Below, in pieces: positions 18,744 through 28,070 of a DNA stretch of 64,000 bases. The stretch covers positions 520,001 to 584,000 of the forward strand of contig NZ_JAUSYV010000001.1 in the NCBI RefSeq assembly GCF_030817055.1, given 5' to 3'. Every line of letters begins with the position of its first letter. Position 1 is the first letter of the stretch. Under the pieces are notes generated by a model, which saw only the letters and a program-made list of their open reading frames with translations, was not told where the DNA came from and searched no databases. This stretch comes from Bacillus sp. V2I10 (GTDB lineage Bacteria; Bacillota; Bacilli; Bacillales; Bacillaceae). The position numbers and the translations under genes are program-made.

Positions 18744-18778
18744 ATATTTTGCAGAAAATTCAGATTTATGTCGAAAAG

Positions 18779-18807
18779 TTGCCGTTTTTCTCATAAGTTG
18801 GTATGCT
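18779..18807 (+). promoter_or_regulatory. putative fbaA promoter
   Basis: TTGCCG (18779-18784), 17 bases, TATGCT (18802-18807). A perfect 7-base 0A box, TGTCGAA, lies just upstream (18769-18775) but may be chance. Confidence 0.55.
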
Positions 18808-18932
18808 AGTTAATGAGAAAAGCCCGTATATCATTTCATCAGATTACATACATTGCAATCGTTCTGGTCATGCTAGATGTTACGTAAGCTTTTCGGTTTA
18901 GCAAATTAGCTGCATAGGGAGGATATTTCGAC

Positions 18933-19790
18933 ATGCCTTTAGTATCAATGACAGAAATGTTGAATAAAGCAAAAAGCGAAGGTTACGCTGTAGGTCAATT
19001 TAACCTGAACAACCTTGAGTTCACTCAAGCAATTCTTCAAGCTGCTGAAGAAGAAAAATCACCTGTAATCCTTGGTGTATCTGAGGGCGCTGCACGTTAC
19101 ATGAGCGGCTTCAAAACAGTTGTTAAAATGGTAGAAGGACTTATGGAAGACTTGAAAGTGACTGTTCCAGTTGCGATTCACCTTGACCATGGTTCAAGCT
19201 TTGAAAAATGTAAAGAAGCAATCGATGCTGGATTCACTTCAGTTATGATTGATGCTTCTCACCACCCATTTGAAGAAAACATCGAAACAACTGCTAAAGT
19301 TGTGGACTATGCTCATTCAAAAGGCGTTTCTGTTGAAGCTGAGCTTGGAACTGTCGGCGGACAAGAGGACGACGTAATTGCTGAAGGCGTTATTTACGCT
19401 GATCCTAAAGAGTGCGACGAAATGGTAAAACGCACAGGCATCGACTGCCTTGCTCCTGCACTAGGATCTGTACACGGCCCTTACAAAGGCGAGCCTAACT
19501 TAGGCTTCAAAGAGATGGAAGAAATCGGTAACCTTACAGGTATGCCTTTAGTTCTTCATGGCGGAACTGGTATCCCAACACACGATATCAAAAAAGCGAT
19601 CTCTTTCGGTACAGCTAAAATCAACGTTAACACTGAAAACCAAATCGCTTCTGCTAAAGCAGTTCGCGAAACATTAGCAGCTAAGCCTAACGAATACGAT
19701 CCACGTAAATACTTAGGACCAGCACGCGATGCAATTAAAGCTACAGTTGCAGGCAAAATGAAGGAATTCGGTTCTGCTGGCAGAGCTTAA
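18933..19790 (+). CDS. fbaA: class II fructose-1,6-bisphosphate aldolase
   Basis: This zinc enzyme of glycolysis and gluconeogenesis cleaves fructose-1,6-bisphosphate to DHAP and glyceraldehyde-3-phosphate. It has 285 residues, equal to B. subtilis FbaA. Key motifs are [10 protein letters not shown] (catalytic Asp and zinc-ligand His, about 82-91), [14 protein letters not shown] (about 132-145), [10 protein letters not shown] (zinc His, about 180), and VLHGGTGIP (zinc His and phosphate site, about 207). AGGGAGG lies 12 bases upstream of the ATG. Codon use is biased as in highly expressed genes. Confidence 0.98.
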   Translation: MPLVSMTEMLNKAKSEGYAVGQFNLNNLEFTQAILQAAEEEKSPVILGVSEGAARYMSGFKTVVKMVEGLMEDLKVTVPVAIHLDHGSSFEKCKEAIDAGFTSVMIDASHHPFEENIETTAKVVDYAHSKGVSVEAELGTVGGQEDDVIAEGVIYADPKECDEMVKRTGIDCLAPALGSVHGPYKGEPNLGFKEMEEIGNLTGMPLVLHGGTGIPTHDIKKAISFGTAKINVNTENQIASAKAVRETLAAKPNEYDPRKYLGPARDAIKATVAGKMKEFGSAGRA

Positions 19791-19807
19791 TTTTTCAAAA
19801 AAAGATA

Positions 19808-19852
19808 AAACCGCCTTTGATACATATCTGAAACGACAAGGCGGTTTCTCTT
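19808..19852 (+). terminator. fbaA terminator
   Basis: AAACCGCCTT (19808-19817) pairs with AAGGCGGTTT (19838-19847); the loop is 20 bases and the T tract is interrupted. Confidence 0.65.
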
Positions 19853-19911
19853 CCAATAAGAAGTAAGCGTAAACAAGATTAATTTTTCTGATATCTTAGG
19901 AGGATGGCAGA

Positions 19912-20556
19912 ATGTTATTTTTCATTGATACAGCAAATGTCGAAGAAATTAAAGAAGCACAGTCTCTCGGAATTTTATCAGGTGTTACAACGAATCCGAG
20001 TTTAGTAGCAAAAGAAAATGCATCCTTTCATGATCGCCTAAGAGAGATCACAGCAATCGTCTCAGGTTCAGTCAGTGCAGAAGTTATTTCCTTAAAAGCA
20101 GAGGAAATGATTGAAGAGGGCAAGGAGCTTGCTGAGATTGCACCGAACATCACAGTGAAAGTTCCAATGACGCCAGACGGCTTGAAGGCTGTCAAAGCAT
20201 TAACAGACCTTGGCATTAAAACGAATGTTACGCTGATTTTTAATGCAAATCAGGCATTGCTTGCTGCAAGAGCCGGTGCTACATATGTATCACCATTTCT
20301 CGGCAGATTGGATGACATCGGACAAAATGGCATGGAGCTGATTTCTACAATCGCGCAAATGTTTGATATTCACGGAATCGAATCTCAAATCATTGCAGCA
20401 TCCATCAGACATCCAATGCACGTGACAGATGCAGCTCTGCACGGTGCACATATTGCCACAATTCCATTCAACGTCATTAATCAGCTTTGCAAGCATCCTT
20501 TAACAGATCAAGGAATCGAAAAGTTTTTAGCAGACTGGAATAATCGTAAACAATAG
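19912..20556 (+). CDS. tal: transaldolase-like / fructose-6-phosphate aldolase family protein (YwjH)
   Basis: A 214-residue member of the short transaldolase / fructose-6-phosphate aldolase subfamily, which forms a Schiff base through lysine. Motifs are [11 protein letters not shown] (1-13 region), GVTTNPSLV (about 25-33), the active lysine in NITVKVPMT (about residue 83), [12 protein letters not shown] and [11 protein letters not shown]. Position after fbaA matches ywjH in B. subtilis. Start ATG follows GGAGGATGGCAGA. Whether it acts as transaldolase or as an aldolase cannot be decided from sequence alone. Confidence 0.92.
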   Translation: MLFFIDTANVEEIKEAQSLGILSGVTTNPSLVAKENASFHDRLREITAIVSGSVSAEVISLKAEEMIEEGKELAEIAPNITVKVPMTPDGLKAVKALTDLGIKTNVTLIFNANQALLAARAGATYVSPFLGRLDDIGQNGMELISTIAQMFDIHGIESQIIAASIRHPMHVTDAALHGAHIATIPFNVINQLCKHPLTDQGIEKFLADWNNRKQ

Positions 20557-20580
20557 ATTGCAATGACTATAGATTAAATG

Positions 20581-20613
20581 AATGGCAAGCATAAGTGCTT
20601 GCCATTTGTCTCT
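20581..20613 (+). terminator. tal terminator
   Basis: AATGGCAAGCA / TGCTTGCCATT, an 11-bp perfect stem with loop TAAG (20581-20606), then a T-rich tract. Confidence 0.9.
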
Positions 20614-20860
20614 TAAATTAAGAACCTTCCATTCGCTTATTATTTGCCCCTGCCAAATGACCTCTTCATTAAATTAATGGTATCTAAAAAAATTTCATAT
20701 GTCATAATGAATAAAAGAAAAAAAACTTGAACTTGTATTCTTTGCCGCATTAATGGAAAATATTTGTTGAAAAGAGATCTTTTCCTGTTTCTCATTCATT
20801 TTCTGGTCGTGCAGGCTAGTTCTTTTTGAAGTTTTAGGAAAGTAAAAACGTTTTGGCTTC

Positions 20861-20980
20861 GATGTCTAGCTCCATCGCCCAACTCCTCGGCCAGAACGGC
20901 TCTGCCAGTAAAGGCAAAAAGCGCCTTTTCTGTCGGATCCTTATCTGTATGTCGGAGCTAAACGGGCGCTTGCGCTTTTC
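20861..20980 (+). repeat. dispersed structured element, copy E, upstream of murAB
   Basis: Arms AGCTCC and GGAGCT, arms CGCCC and GGGCG, middle box AAAGGCAAAAAGCGCC, and the 3' end GCTTGCGCTTTTC. It ends 86 bases before murAB. The rest of the gap 20614-21066 shows nothing definite. Confidence 0.85.
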
Positions 20981-21066
20981 GCAATTAAGAACCACCATTT
21001 TAATCTCATAACACGATGGCTTTTAGCTTGAGCAAAAAGCCAACTTCTCTGAGAAAGGAGACTATC

Positions 21067-22356
21067 ATGGAAAAGTTAAAAATAGCAGGCGGATATCCTT
21101 TAAAAGGAACGGTTAATATAAGCGGTGCCAAAAACAGTGCGGTTGCGTTAATACCCGCTACCATCCTCGCGCAATCACCCGTGACGATTGAAGGTTTACC
21201 CGATATTTCGGATGTACATATTTTGAAAGGGCTTCTCGAAGAGATAGGAGGGACAGCTGAATTTAAGGATAACGAAATGTATGTGAATCCGGCAGAGATG
21301 ATCTCCATGCCTCTTCCAAGCGGGAAGGTCAAAAAGCTGCGCGCTTCCTATTATTTAATGGGTGCAATGCTTGGACGTTTTAAAAAGGCAGTTATCGGTT
21401 TGCCTGGAGGATGCCACCTTGGCCCGCGTCCAATTGATCAGCATATTAAAGGTTTCGAAGCTTTAGGGGCACAGGTAACAAATGAACAAGGTGCTATCTA
21501 TTTGCGCGCTGAGGAATTAAAAGGTGCACGAATCTATTTGGACGTTGTAAGTGTAGGTGCAACCATTAATATTATGCTTGCTGCTGTGCTTGCAAAAGGA
21601 CAGACGATTATTGAGAATGCGGCGAAAGAGCCGGAGATTATTGATGTTGCTACGCTTTTATCCAGCATGGGTGCAAGAATAAAAGGCGCAGGTACAGATG
21701 TCATCCGCATTGATGGTGTTGAAAGTCTTCATGGCTGCAGACACTCGATTATTCCGGACAGAATTGAAGCTGGGACGTATATGATTATCGGGGCAGCAAT
21801 GGGTCAGGAAGTGCTGATTGATAATGTGATTCCGCTTCACCTTGAATCTCTCATTGCAAAATTCAGAGAGATGGGTATCCACGTTGAAACAAATAATGAT
21901 CAGATCTGGATTGTCGGCGGTCAGAAGGAACTAAAAGCGGTAGATATTAAAACGCTTGTTTATCCAGGTTTCCCGACAGATCTGCAGCAGCCTTTTACAT
22001 CCTTGTTAACGAAGTCTACTGGGACAAGCGTTGTGACAGATACAATCTATTCTGCACGCTTTAAGCATATTGATGAATTGCGCCGGATGGGAGCAAAGAT
22101 TAAGGTGGAAGGCAGATCAGCGATTGTGTCAGGACCAACAAAGCTTCAAGGCGCCAAAGTAAAAGCGAGCGATCTTCGCGCAGGAGCCGCATTGGTAGCA
22201 GCGGGTTTGATTGCAGAAGGAGTGACAGAGGTCACGGGTCTCGAGCACATTGACCGCGGCTACAGCCAGCTTGAAGAAAAGCTGACAAGCCTCGGGGCAA
22301 CAATTTGGCGTGAAAAGCTGACAGAGCAGGAAATTGAGCAGCTGCAAAGCTCATAA
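21067..22356 (+). CDS. murAB: UDP-N-acetylglucosamine 1-carboxyvinyltransferase (second copy type)
   Basis: It transfers enolpyruvate from PEP to UDP-GlcNAc, the first committed step of peptidoglycan synthesis. The 429-residue length equals B. subtilis MurAB (MurZ), the paralogue encoded next to fbaA-tal and glpX. Visible are [18 protein letters not shown] (substrate Lys-Asn, about 22-23), the active cysteine in [13 protein letters not shown] (about 117), [10 protein letters not shown] and [14 protein letters not shown] 21067 follows AAAGGAGA. The Cys-type active site implies fosfomycin sensitivity, as in the family. Confidence 0.97.
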   Translation: MEKLKIAGGYPLKGTVNISGAKNSAVALIPATILAQSPVTIEGLPDISDVHILKGLLEEIGGTAEFKDNEMYVNPAEMISMPLPSGKVKKLRASYYLMGAMLGRFKKAVIGLPGGCHLGPRPIDQHIKGFEALGAQVTNEQGAIYLRAEELKGARIYLDVVSVGATINIMLAAVLAKGQTIIENAAKEPEIIDVATLLSSMGARIKGAGTDVIRIDGVESLHGCRHSIIPDRIEAGTYMIIGAAMGQEVLIDNVIPLHLESLIAKFREMGIHVETNNDQIWIVGGQKELKAVDIKTLVYPGFPTDLQQPFTSLLTKSTGTSVVTDTIYSARFKHIDELRRMGAKIKVEGRSAIVSGPTKLQGAKVKASDLRAGAALVAAGLIAEGVTEVTGLEHIDRGYSQLEEKLTSLGATIWREKLTEQEIEQLQSS

Positions 22357-22503
22357 ATAAAAGCTGTTTTCACAGAGATAGTTGCTCCGTATTTAATTTT
22401 CTCGTATATATCGTGCTCTTTTTCCGATAAAAATAACAATAATTATGAAAAGAGCTTAAATAAATAAAAATGACAACAGGGGATACATGAGGAGGAACGA
22501 ACG

Positions 22504-23466
22504 ATGGAGAGAAGTTTATCGATGGAACTAGTTCGCGTAACGGAGGCAGCAGCACTTGCTTCTGCACGCTGGATGGGAAGAGGCAAAAAAGATGAAGCTG
22601 ATGATGCAGCAACATCCGCAATGAGAGACGTATTTGATACTATTCCGATGAAAGGCACAGTCGTAATCGGAGAAGGCGAGATGGACGAAGCGCCAATGCT
22701 CTACATCGGCGAAAAGCTTGGGACAGGCTATGGACCGCGTGTAGACGTTGCTGTTGATCCGCTTGAGGGTACAAATATCGTTGCATCAGGAGGCTGGAAC
22801 GCACTTGCAGTCATTGCGATTGCAGACCACGGAAATCTTCTGAATGCACCGGATATGTACATGGATAAAATTGCGGTTGGACCTGAAGCAGTTGGCTGCA
22901 TTGATATTAATGCTCCAATCATCGATAACTTAAAGGCTGTTGCAAAAGCGAAGAACAAAAACATAGAAGATGTCGTTGCAACGATCTTAAACCGTGAAAG
23001 ACACGAGCATATCATTAAAGAGCTTCGCGAGGCGGGCGCCCGCATTAAGCTGATCAATGATGGAGACGTTGCTGGTGCGATTAATACAGCATTTGATCAT
23101 ACGGGTGTAGATATCCTGTTTGGATCAGGCGGCGCGCCTGAGGGCGTTCTGGCAGCAGTGGCGCTAAAATGTCTTGGGGGAGAAATCCAAGGCAAACTGC
23201 TTCCGCAAAATGATGAAGAACGCGAAAGATGCGAAAAGATGGGCCTAGACGTTAACAAGATACTTCGCATGGAAGACTTGGTGAAAGGCGAAGACGCCAT
23301 TTTTGCAGCAACAGGCGTAACTGACGGGGAACTCCTTAAAGGAGTTCAGTTCAAAGCTTCTATCGGAACAACTCAATCACTGGTTATGCGTGCAAAATCA
23401 GGAACCGTTCGGTTCATTGACGGCACACACAGCTTAAGCAAAAAACCGAATCTAGTAATGAAATAA
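22504..23466 (+). CDS. glpX: class II fructose-1,6-bisphosphatase GlpX
   Basis: GlpX hydrolyses fructose-1,6-bisphosphate to fructose-6-phosphate in gluconeogenesis. The 320-residue protein shows [16 protein letters not shown] (about 57-72), the metal-binding AVDPLEGTN (about 83-91), [12 protein letters not shown] (about 186-197) and [12 protein letters not shown] (about 203-214). ATG follows GAGGAGG. It is the ywjI locus of B. subtilis, here between murAB and rho with a terminator after it. Confidence 0.96.
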   Translation: MERSLSMELVRVTEAAALASARWMGRGKKDEADDAATSAMRDVFDTIPMKGTVVIGEGEMDEAPMLYIGEKLGTGYGPRVDVAVDPLEGTNIVASGGWNALAVIAIADHGNLLNAPDMYMDKIAVGPEAVGCIDINAPIIDNLKAVAKAKNKNIEDVVATILNRERHEHIIKELREAGARIKLINDGDVAGAINTAFDHTGVDILFGSGGAPEGVLAAVALKCLGGEIQGKLLPQNDEERERCEKMGLDVNKILRMEDLVKGEDAIFAATGVTDGELLKGVQFKASIGTTQSLVMRAKSGTVRFIDGTHSLSKKPNLVMK

Positions 23467-23483
23467 CACCACAATAATGAAAA

Positions 23484-23518
23484 AAGCAGAGCGGCTCCGG
23501 CTGCTCCGCTTCTTTTTT
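23484..23518 (+). terminator. glpX terminator
   Basis: GAGCGGC / GCTGCTC stem, extended by AAGC / GCTT after a mismatch, followed by a run of seven T (23512-23518). Confidence 0.8.
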
Positions 23519-23521
23519 TGA

Positions 23522-23545
23522 AGAACAAGGCGTTTCCGCTTTTCT
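23522..23545 (+). repeat. 3' fragment of the dispersed structured element (copy I)
   Basis: Only the 3' end of the element is present, AACAAGGCGTTTCCGCTTTT, directly after the glpX terminator. Confidence 0.6.
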
Positions 23546-23640
23546 GGCTTTATTTCAAAATCATTTCAATGTGTGAAATATATTGATTAAATTCAGCAAA
23601 TAAGGTAAAACTAAAGAGTGCTGCGTAAATGAAAGATTAT

Positions 23641-23715
23641 CTTTCACACTGCTTTTCCTACTTCAAGCCTATCTTCTATTTCTTCTCTATATCTGATCCA
23701 ATTTCTAGTTTTTTC
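23641..23715 (+). promoter_or_regulatory. C-rich, G-poor rho leader segment (rut-like)
   Basis: In 23641-23700 I count 19 C and 3 G among 60 bases, rich in YC dinucleotides (TTC, CTTC, ATCTTC). Such unstructured C-over-G stretches are what Rho loads on. It lies 57-131 bases before the rho start. In B. subtilis rho is autoregulated by Rho-dependent termination in its leader, which this would explain. Confidence 0.5.
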
Positions 23716-23771
23716 ACGAATATAGATGGAAGAACCAATGTTTTTTATAATTTATAAAGTGTGGTGTTGAC

Positions 23772-25055
23772 ATGAGCGAGGTTTCAATTTCCAATCTCGA
23801 ACATATGAAATTAAAAGAGTTATATGAACTTGCGCGTCATTATAAAATTTCATATTACAGTAAACTGACAAAAAAAGAATTGATCTTTGCCATTTTAAAA
23901 GCAAACGCTGAGCAAGAGGACTTATTGTTCATGGAAGGCGTTCTTGAAATTATTCAATCAGAGGGATTTGGGTTCTTAAGACCTATCAATTATTCCCCGA
24001 GTTCTGAAGATATCTATATTTCAGCTTCGCAAATCCGCCGTTTTGATTTAAGAAATGGGGACAAGGTTTCCGGTAAAGTGCGTCCGCCGAAGGAAAACGA
24101 ACGCTATTACGGATTGCTTCACGTAGAGGCAGTAAATGGGGACGACCCTGAATCTGCAAAAGAGCGTGTTCATTTCCCGGCTTTGACACCGCTGTATCCG
24201 AACAGACAAATTATTCTTGAAACAAAGCCAAATGACCTTTCGACACGCATCATGGACGTGATTGCTCCCGTTGGATTTGGACAGCGCGGACTAATCGTTG
24301 CACCTCCTAAAGCTGGTAAAACGATGCTATTAAAAGAAATCGCTAACAGTGTGACAACGAATCATCCTGAAGCTGAACTGATCGTTCTTCTGATCGATGA
24401 GCGTCCTGAGGAAGTAACGGATATAGAACGTTCTGTAGCAGGCGATGTCGTGAGCTCAACATTTGATGAAGTTCCTGAGAACCATATCAAAGTCGCAGAA
24501 CTTGTACTTGAACGTGCAATGCGCCTTGTCGAGCATAAGAAAGACGTTATCATTCTTATGGACAGCATCACTCGTCTTGCGCGTGCTTATAACCTTGTTA
24601 TTCCGCCAAGCGGACGTACGCTGTCAGGCGGTATCGATCCTGCTGCATTTCACCGTCCGAAGCGATTTTTCGGAGCGGCAAGAAACATTGAAGAAGGCGG
24701 CAGCCTGACAATTCTTGCAACAGCTCTAGTAGATACAGGCTCACGCATGGATGATGTGATCTATGAGGAGTTTAAAGGAACGGGCAACATGGAACTTCAC
24801 CTTGATCGTTCTCTTGCTGAAAAACGCATCTTCCCGGCAATCGATATCCGCCGTTCTGGAACGCGTAAAGAAGAATTGCTTATTCCTAGAGATCATCTTG
24901 AAAAGCTTTGGGCGATCCGCAAATCAATGTCAGATTCACCTGACTTTGCTGAAAAATTCCTTAAAAAATTGCGTAATTCAAAATCCAATGAAGAATTCTT
25001 CAGCATTTTAGATGCTGAATGGAAAGCGGCAGGTGTCTCGGGAAAACGATTGTAA
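23772..25055 (+). CDS. rho: transcription termination factor Rho
   Basis: Rho is a hexameric RNA-dependent ATPase/translocase. The 427-residue protein has the N-terminal helical Rho_N domain ([15 protein letters not shown]), the cold-shock-like RNA-binding domain with GFGFLRP (about 67-73), Walker [11 protein letters not shown] (about 178-187), Walker B VIILMDSI (about 257-264) and the Q/R loops in [24 protein letters not shown]. The ATG at 23772 gives the family N-terminus; the ribosome site GTGGTGT is weak. It is monocistronic by position, and rpmE has its own promoter. Confidence 0.97.
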   Translation: MSEVSISNLEHMKLKELYELARHYKISYYSKLTKKELIFAILKANAEQEDLLFMEGVLEIIQSEGFGFLRPINYSPSSEDIYISASQIRRFDLRNGDKVSGKVRPPKENERYYGLLHVEAVNGDDPESAKERVHFPALTPLYPNRQIILETKPNDLSTRIMDVIAPVGFGQRGLIVAPPKAGKTMLLKEIANSVTTNHPEAELIVLLIDERPEEVTDIERSVAGDVVSSTFDEVPENHIKVAELVLERAMRLVEHKKDVIILMDSITRLARAYNLVIPPSGRTLSGGIDPAAFHRPKRFFGAARNIEEGGSLTILATALVDTGSRMDDVIYEEFKGTGNMELHLDRSLAEKRIFPAIDIRRSGTRKEELLIPRDHLEKLWAIRKSMSDSPDFAEKFLKKLRNSKSNEEFFSILDAEWKAAGVSGKRL

Positions 25056-25071
25056 ATTTTATTCCTAACTG

Positions 25072-25100
25072 TTGCAAATAAATTGGAAGCTTGTTATAAT
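25072..25100 (+). promoter_or_regulatory. rpmE promoter
   Basis: TTGCAA (25072-25077), 17 bases, TATAAT (25095-25100), with an extended -10 TG at 25092-25093. Confidence 0.88.
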
Positions 25101-25188
25101 TTTTTTATGTGCTTTTCCGGAAGTCAATCTTCTGGAATTGATAACTCTGTTTCGACAAACGATTCAGGGCGGAAGGAGATGAAACGGA

Positions 25189-25389
25189 ATGAAAGCAGCT
25201 ATCCATCCTAACTACAAAAAAGTTATGGTTAAATGTGCTTGTGGAAATGAATTTGAAACTGGTTCTGTAAAAGACGAGGTGCGCATCGAGGTTTGCTCTG
25301 AGTGCCATCCATTCTACACAGGACGTCAAAAATTCGCTTCTGCTGACGGTCGTGTTGATCGCTTCAACAAAAAATACGGTCTTAAATAA
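25189..25389 (+). CDS. rpmE: 50S ribosomal protein L31 (zinc-binding type)
   Basis: A 66-residue L31 with [19 protein letters not shown] at the start and a zinc ribbon made of CAC (Cys16, Cys18) and CSEC (about 36-39). It is therefore the C+ zinc-containing form that Bacillus uses when zinc is sufficient. Strong promoter upstream, site GAAGGAGAT, and a perfect terminator after the stop. Confidence 0.97.
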   Translation: MKAAIHPNYKKVMVKCACGNEFETGSVKDEVRIEVCSECHPFYTGRQKFASADGRVDRFNKKYGLK

Positions 25390-25404
25390 TCATAGATTAA
25401 AGGA

Positions 25405-25437
25405 AACAGGCAAGATTTCTGTCTTGCCTGTTTTTTT
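25405..25437 (+). terminator. rpmE terminator
   Basis: AACAGGCAAGA / TCTTGCCTGTT, an 11-bp perfect stem (25405-25415 with 25422-25432), T run to 25437. Confidence 0.95.
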
Positions 25438-25618
25438 ACGCCATTTCCCGCGAATTCTTGGGAAAAACAGCCATAATAAGAGTGGAATAAGCACTTTTAC
25501 ATATGGATTCATACGATCCTAATAAACCGCTGCGGTTTATTTTACGATAGAAATGTGACGTCATAAAGGGCGCTCAACCATAGAAACAGGTTTAATCATG
25601 AAGGGAGAGGCCGTTTTC

Positions 25619-26236
25619 ATGTATGTTATGAAACAAAGCGGGTGGCTTGAGGTCATCTGCGGAAGCATGTTCTCGGGGAAATCTGAAGAGCTGATCAGGA
25701 GAGTCCGCCGGGCGCAATTTGCCAAACAGCAAGTGAAGGTGTTTAAGCCTGCCATCGATAATCGCTACAGTGATGAAGAGGTTGTTTCACATAATGGGAC
25801 TGCGATGATCAGTCATGCCGTTGCCTCTTCAAGTGACCTATTTAAATATATTACACCCGAAACAGACGTGATCGCTGTTGATGAGGTTCAATTTTTTGAT
25901 GAAGACATCGTGGATGTCGTCACAACGCTTGCCAATCAAGGATACCGTGTGATTGCTGCAGGACTTGATCAAGATTTCAGAGGAGAGCCATTCAGCACGG
26001 TTCCAGCACTAATGGCTGTCGCTGAGCTTGTAACAAAGCTTCAGGCTGTCTGCTCTGTTTGCGGATCTCCTGCAAGCCGCACTCAAAGACTGATTAATGG
26101 CAAACCGGCATCGTACAATGATCCAATCATTCTTGTTGGTGCATCTGAATCGTACGAGCCAAGATGCCGCCATCATCATGAAGTACCCGAAAAACCTGCT
26201 AAAGCATTTCGAAGTGAGGAAACTCAGAACTTATAA
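25619..26236 (+). CDS. tdk: thymidine kinase
   Basis: Tdk phosphorylates thymidine with ATP for pyrimidine salvage. The 205-residue protein has Walker [13 protein letters not shown] (about 14-25), the lid and Walker [12 protein letters not shown] (about 86-96), [11 protein letters not shown] (about 116-126), and a zinc ribbon (CSVCGS ... CRHHH). ATG 25619 ([11 protein letters not shown]) agrees with B. subtilis Tdk and stands 8 bases after AGGGAGAGG; ATG 25598 would overlap that site. Confidence 0.97.
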   Translation: MYVMKQSGWLEVICGSMFSGKSEELIRRVRRAQFAKQQVKVFKPAIDNRYSDEEVVSHNGTAMISHAVASSSDLFKYITPETDVIAVDEVQFFDEDIVDVVTTLANQGYRVIAAGLDQDFRGEPFSTVPALMAVAELVTKLQAVCSVCGSPASRTQRLINGKPASYNDPIILVGASESYEPRCRHHHEVPEKPAKAFRSEETQNL

Positions 26237-26245
26237 TACAAAACC

Positions 26246-26281
26246 AAAGCTGCCGATAATTTTTATCAGGCAGCTTTTTTT
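26246..26281 (+). terminator. tdk terminator
   Basis: AAAGCTGCC / GGCAGCTTT plus an inner GATAA / TTATC stem, followed by T. Confidence 0.9.
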
Positions 26282-26320
26282 ATGGGATAATTGGGCACCT
26301 TAAAAATGGAGGTGTTCATA

Positions 26321-26731
26321 ATGAAAGTTGTATGGATGGTCATTATATTGCTTTTACTGGGAGCATGCTCAAATCCCAGCGGGCAGTCCGAAATTCAGCC
26401 TGAGTCGCATAAAGGCAGTGAGCTGAAGCAAACAGGGGAAGGTGTATCAAATGAACGCGGAACAACGGAACAGAACCCCAATTTTTTAAATCTGTCAAAA
26501 AACCGCGAGCAAAACGAAGATGAAATGGATAAGCTTCAAGAAGCGATCCGGAATGACAAGTCTCTTAAAATCGACAACGTCACGATGAATGGAAACACAA
26601 TTTGGGTGGATGTAGCATCTGATTCAGAACTCACAGAAGATGAAAAACAAAAGAAGCAGGCAGAGCTTCAAACAAAAATGCAGAATATCATTCCGCGCTA
26701 CGATATTAAAGTGAATCTAGAAACAAAATAA
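26321..26731 (+). CDS. small lipoprotein of unknown function
   Basis: The product is predicted to be a 136-residue lipoprotein: MKVVWMVIILLLLGAC with lipobox LLGAC (Cys16) and Ser at +2. The mature part is hydrophilic, with a disordered Ser/Glu-rich first half and a compact C-terminal 55 residues (IDNVTMNGNTIWVDVAS ... YDIKVNLETK). ATG 26321 has GGAGGTG 8 bases upstream; earlier in-frame ATGs do not. No function is recognised. It is convergent with racA and shares its terminator. Confidence 0.8.
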   Translation: MKVVWMVIILLLLGACSNPSGQSEIQPESHKGSELKQTGEGVSNERGTTEQNPNFLNLSKNREQNEDEMDKLQEAIRNDKSLKIDNVTMNGNTIWVDVASDSELTEDEKQKKQAELQTKMQNIIPRYDIKVNLETK

Positions 26732-26732
26732 A

Positions 26733-26762
26733 AAACTCGTTTCTGAGTAAACGAGTTTTTTT
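26733..26762. terminator. bidirectional terminator between the lipoprotein gene and racA
   Basis: AAACTCGTTT (26733-26742) pairs with AAACGAGTTT (26749-26758); T run on the plus strand, A run before it serving the minus strand. Confidence 0.9.
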
Positions 26763-26765
26763 ATG

Positions 26766-27284
26766 CTAGAAACTGAAGATGGAGCTGATAAAATTTCTGC
26801 GCTTTTGTTTTTTAGGTGTTTTGATATGATCAAAAACAAGAGCATGCTCGATAGGATGCTTGTCTTTTTGTTTTTCGAAACTTTCAATCTTAGCTTCGAG
26901 TTCAGTAATTCGTTCATTTAATTCCTCAATTTCCCTGCGATGCTGCAAAAGCTGGTAAGAGACAACACTGTCTGCTTTGCTGTTTACTTTTTGACCAAGC
27001 TCAGCAATCTTTTGCAATAGTTCATCAAAATCAGTGCCGGATTCAGCTGCTTCTGTTTTCACTATCCCTATTCTTGGAGGTTTCTTTTCCGTAACCTTCA
27101 CTTCATGAAAAAGGATACCCTGATTTAATTGGTCTTTAATATCTCTTAAGGTATTAATATCTTCATCTGTAAACAAATAATGGCCTAGCTCATTCCGTTC
27201 CATCTGCAAATTCAGCTGCTTTACCCAGCGCTGTACGGTTTTCGGCGACACACCCAATAACTTCGCGACCTGGCTTGTATTCAT
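26766..27284 (-). CDS. racA: chromosome-anchoring protein RacA
   Basis: RacA binds the origin-proximal chromosome and, through DivIVA, ties it to the cell pole during sporulation. The 172-residue protein has an N-terminal MerR-like winged HTH (MNTSQVAKLLGVSPKTVQRWVKQ), a middle coiled coil (about 88-140: ELLQKIAELGQKV ... EIEELNERITELEAKIESFE), and a basic C-terminal tail, KTPKKQKRR-NFISSIFSF, for membrane/pole contact. It is slightly shorter than B. subtilis RacA (184). Start ATG follows AGGGGGA on the minus strand. Confidence 0.92.
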   Translation of the reverse strand: MNTSQVAKLLGVSPKTVQRWVKQLNLQMERNELGHYLFTDEDINTLRDIKDQLNQGILFHEVKVTEKKPPRIGIVKTEAAESGTDFDELLQKIAELGQKVNSKADSVVSYQLLQHRREIEELNERITELEAKIESFEKQKDKHPIEHALVFDHIKTPKKQKRRNFISSIFSF

Positions 27285-27412
27285 CTATTTTCCCCCTATC
27301 TTAATCGATCCGAAACATACAAAACACGATAATCAACATGTTCGATAAGGGGAAGATGCATCCCTTCTATGCAGACAAAAGAAGAATGGATTCGTCAAAG
27401 AAAGTGCAGATT

Positions 27413-27826
27413 TTACGAATTGTGACTTACTGTTTCGACGGGATCCTCATATAATTCCAGCGGCAATCCATCTGGATCCTGGAAAAAGGTGAAGAGCCTC
27501 TTTGTGAAGGGATCGACCCGGATCGGCTCTGTTTCGATTCCCAGTTCATTCAAATGACTCACTGTCTCATGAATATTTTCAATAGAAAAAGCCAGATGTC
27601 TAAGGCCAGCTGCTTCTGAACGTGAAGGACGCTCCGGGGGCGATGGGAAAGAGAACAGCTCAATTTGAGTATGATCTCCAACAGCCAGATCCAATTTATA
27701 AGAATCCCTTTCAGCACGGTAAAATTTATGGATAATTTCAAATCCGAGCTTATTGACATAAAAGTCCTTCGACAAGGCATAATCGGTACAAATAACGGCA
27801 ACATGATGCACTTTTCTTATTTTCAT
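27413..27826 (-). CDS. VOC family (glyoxalase-like) metalloprotein, YwkD type
   Basis: 137 residues with the paired beta-alpha-beta-beta-beta modules of the vicinal oxygen chelate fold. Likely metal ligands are His in HHVAVICTDY (about 6), Glu in TQIELFSFP (about 62), His in GLRHLAFSI (about 82) and Glu in LPLELYED (about 129). This pattern fits the SMU1112c/YaeR group, for which YwkD sits at this place in B. subtilis. ATG 27826 has AGAAAGGAAG upstream; the open frame reaches 27850. Substrate unknown. Confidence 0.85.
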   Translation of the reverse strand: MKIRKVHHVAVICTDYALSKDFYVNKLGFEIIHKFYRAERDSYKLDLAVGDHTQIELFSFPSPPERPSRSEAAGLRHLAFSIENIHETVSHLNELGIETEPIRVDPFTKRLFTFFQDPDGLPLELYEDPVETVSHNS

Positions 27827-27865
27827 TTTTCTTCCTTTCTGGAGTTTCAAGAATATAGAAAATTT

Positions 27866-27992
27866 TGCGCTTCGATAGCAAGCTGATTCGCCCGACTCCT
27901 CGGCCAGAACGGATCCGCATGTAAAAGCAAAAAGCGCCTTTCTGGCGAATCCTTATCTGTCTGCATGCGCTAAACGGGCGCTTGCGCTTTTC
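27866..27992 (+). repeat. dispersed structured element, copy F, between the VOC gene and prfA
   Basis: Arms CGCCCG and CGGGCG pair perfectly; middle box AAAGCAAAAAGCGCC; middle-stem arms GGAT-CGC / GCG-ATCC-like with mismatches; 3' end GCTTGCGCTTTTC. It ends 16 bases before the prfA -35. Confidence 0.8.
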
Positions 27993-28007
27993 TTGGTCAA
28001 TTTGCTT

Positions 28008-28036
28008 TTGACGCTTGGCTTAACCTATACTATAAT
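28008..28036 (+). promoter_or_regulatory. prfA promoter
   Basis: TTGACG (28008-28013), 17 bases, TATAAT (28031-28036). Confidence 0.92.
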
Positions 28037-28070
28037 TATAACGTTATGGACGAAAATTGAGGTGAATAAC

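Noticed and set aside
18769..18775. 0A box TGTCGAA as a regulator of fbaA
   Set aside because: A 7-base match is expected several times by chance in 64 kb, and fbaA is not a known Spo0A target.
22728..23057. Minus-strand open frames within glpX, rho and the atp genes
   Set aside because: Shadow frames of strongly conserved coding sequences, without ribosome sites or family resemblance.
23539..23771. A second gene between glpX and rho
   Set aside because: No frame with a ribosome site; the region is better explained as the element fragment and rho leader.
25500..25545. AAACCGCTGCGGTTT hairpin upstream of tdk as a riboswitch
   Set aside because: A single palindrome with no conserved aptamer; at most a weak terminator-like structure.
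27330..27350. LexA-type box upstream of racA (AACATGTT core)
   Set aside because: The required GAAC-N4-GTTC pattern is not met.
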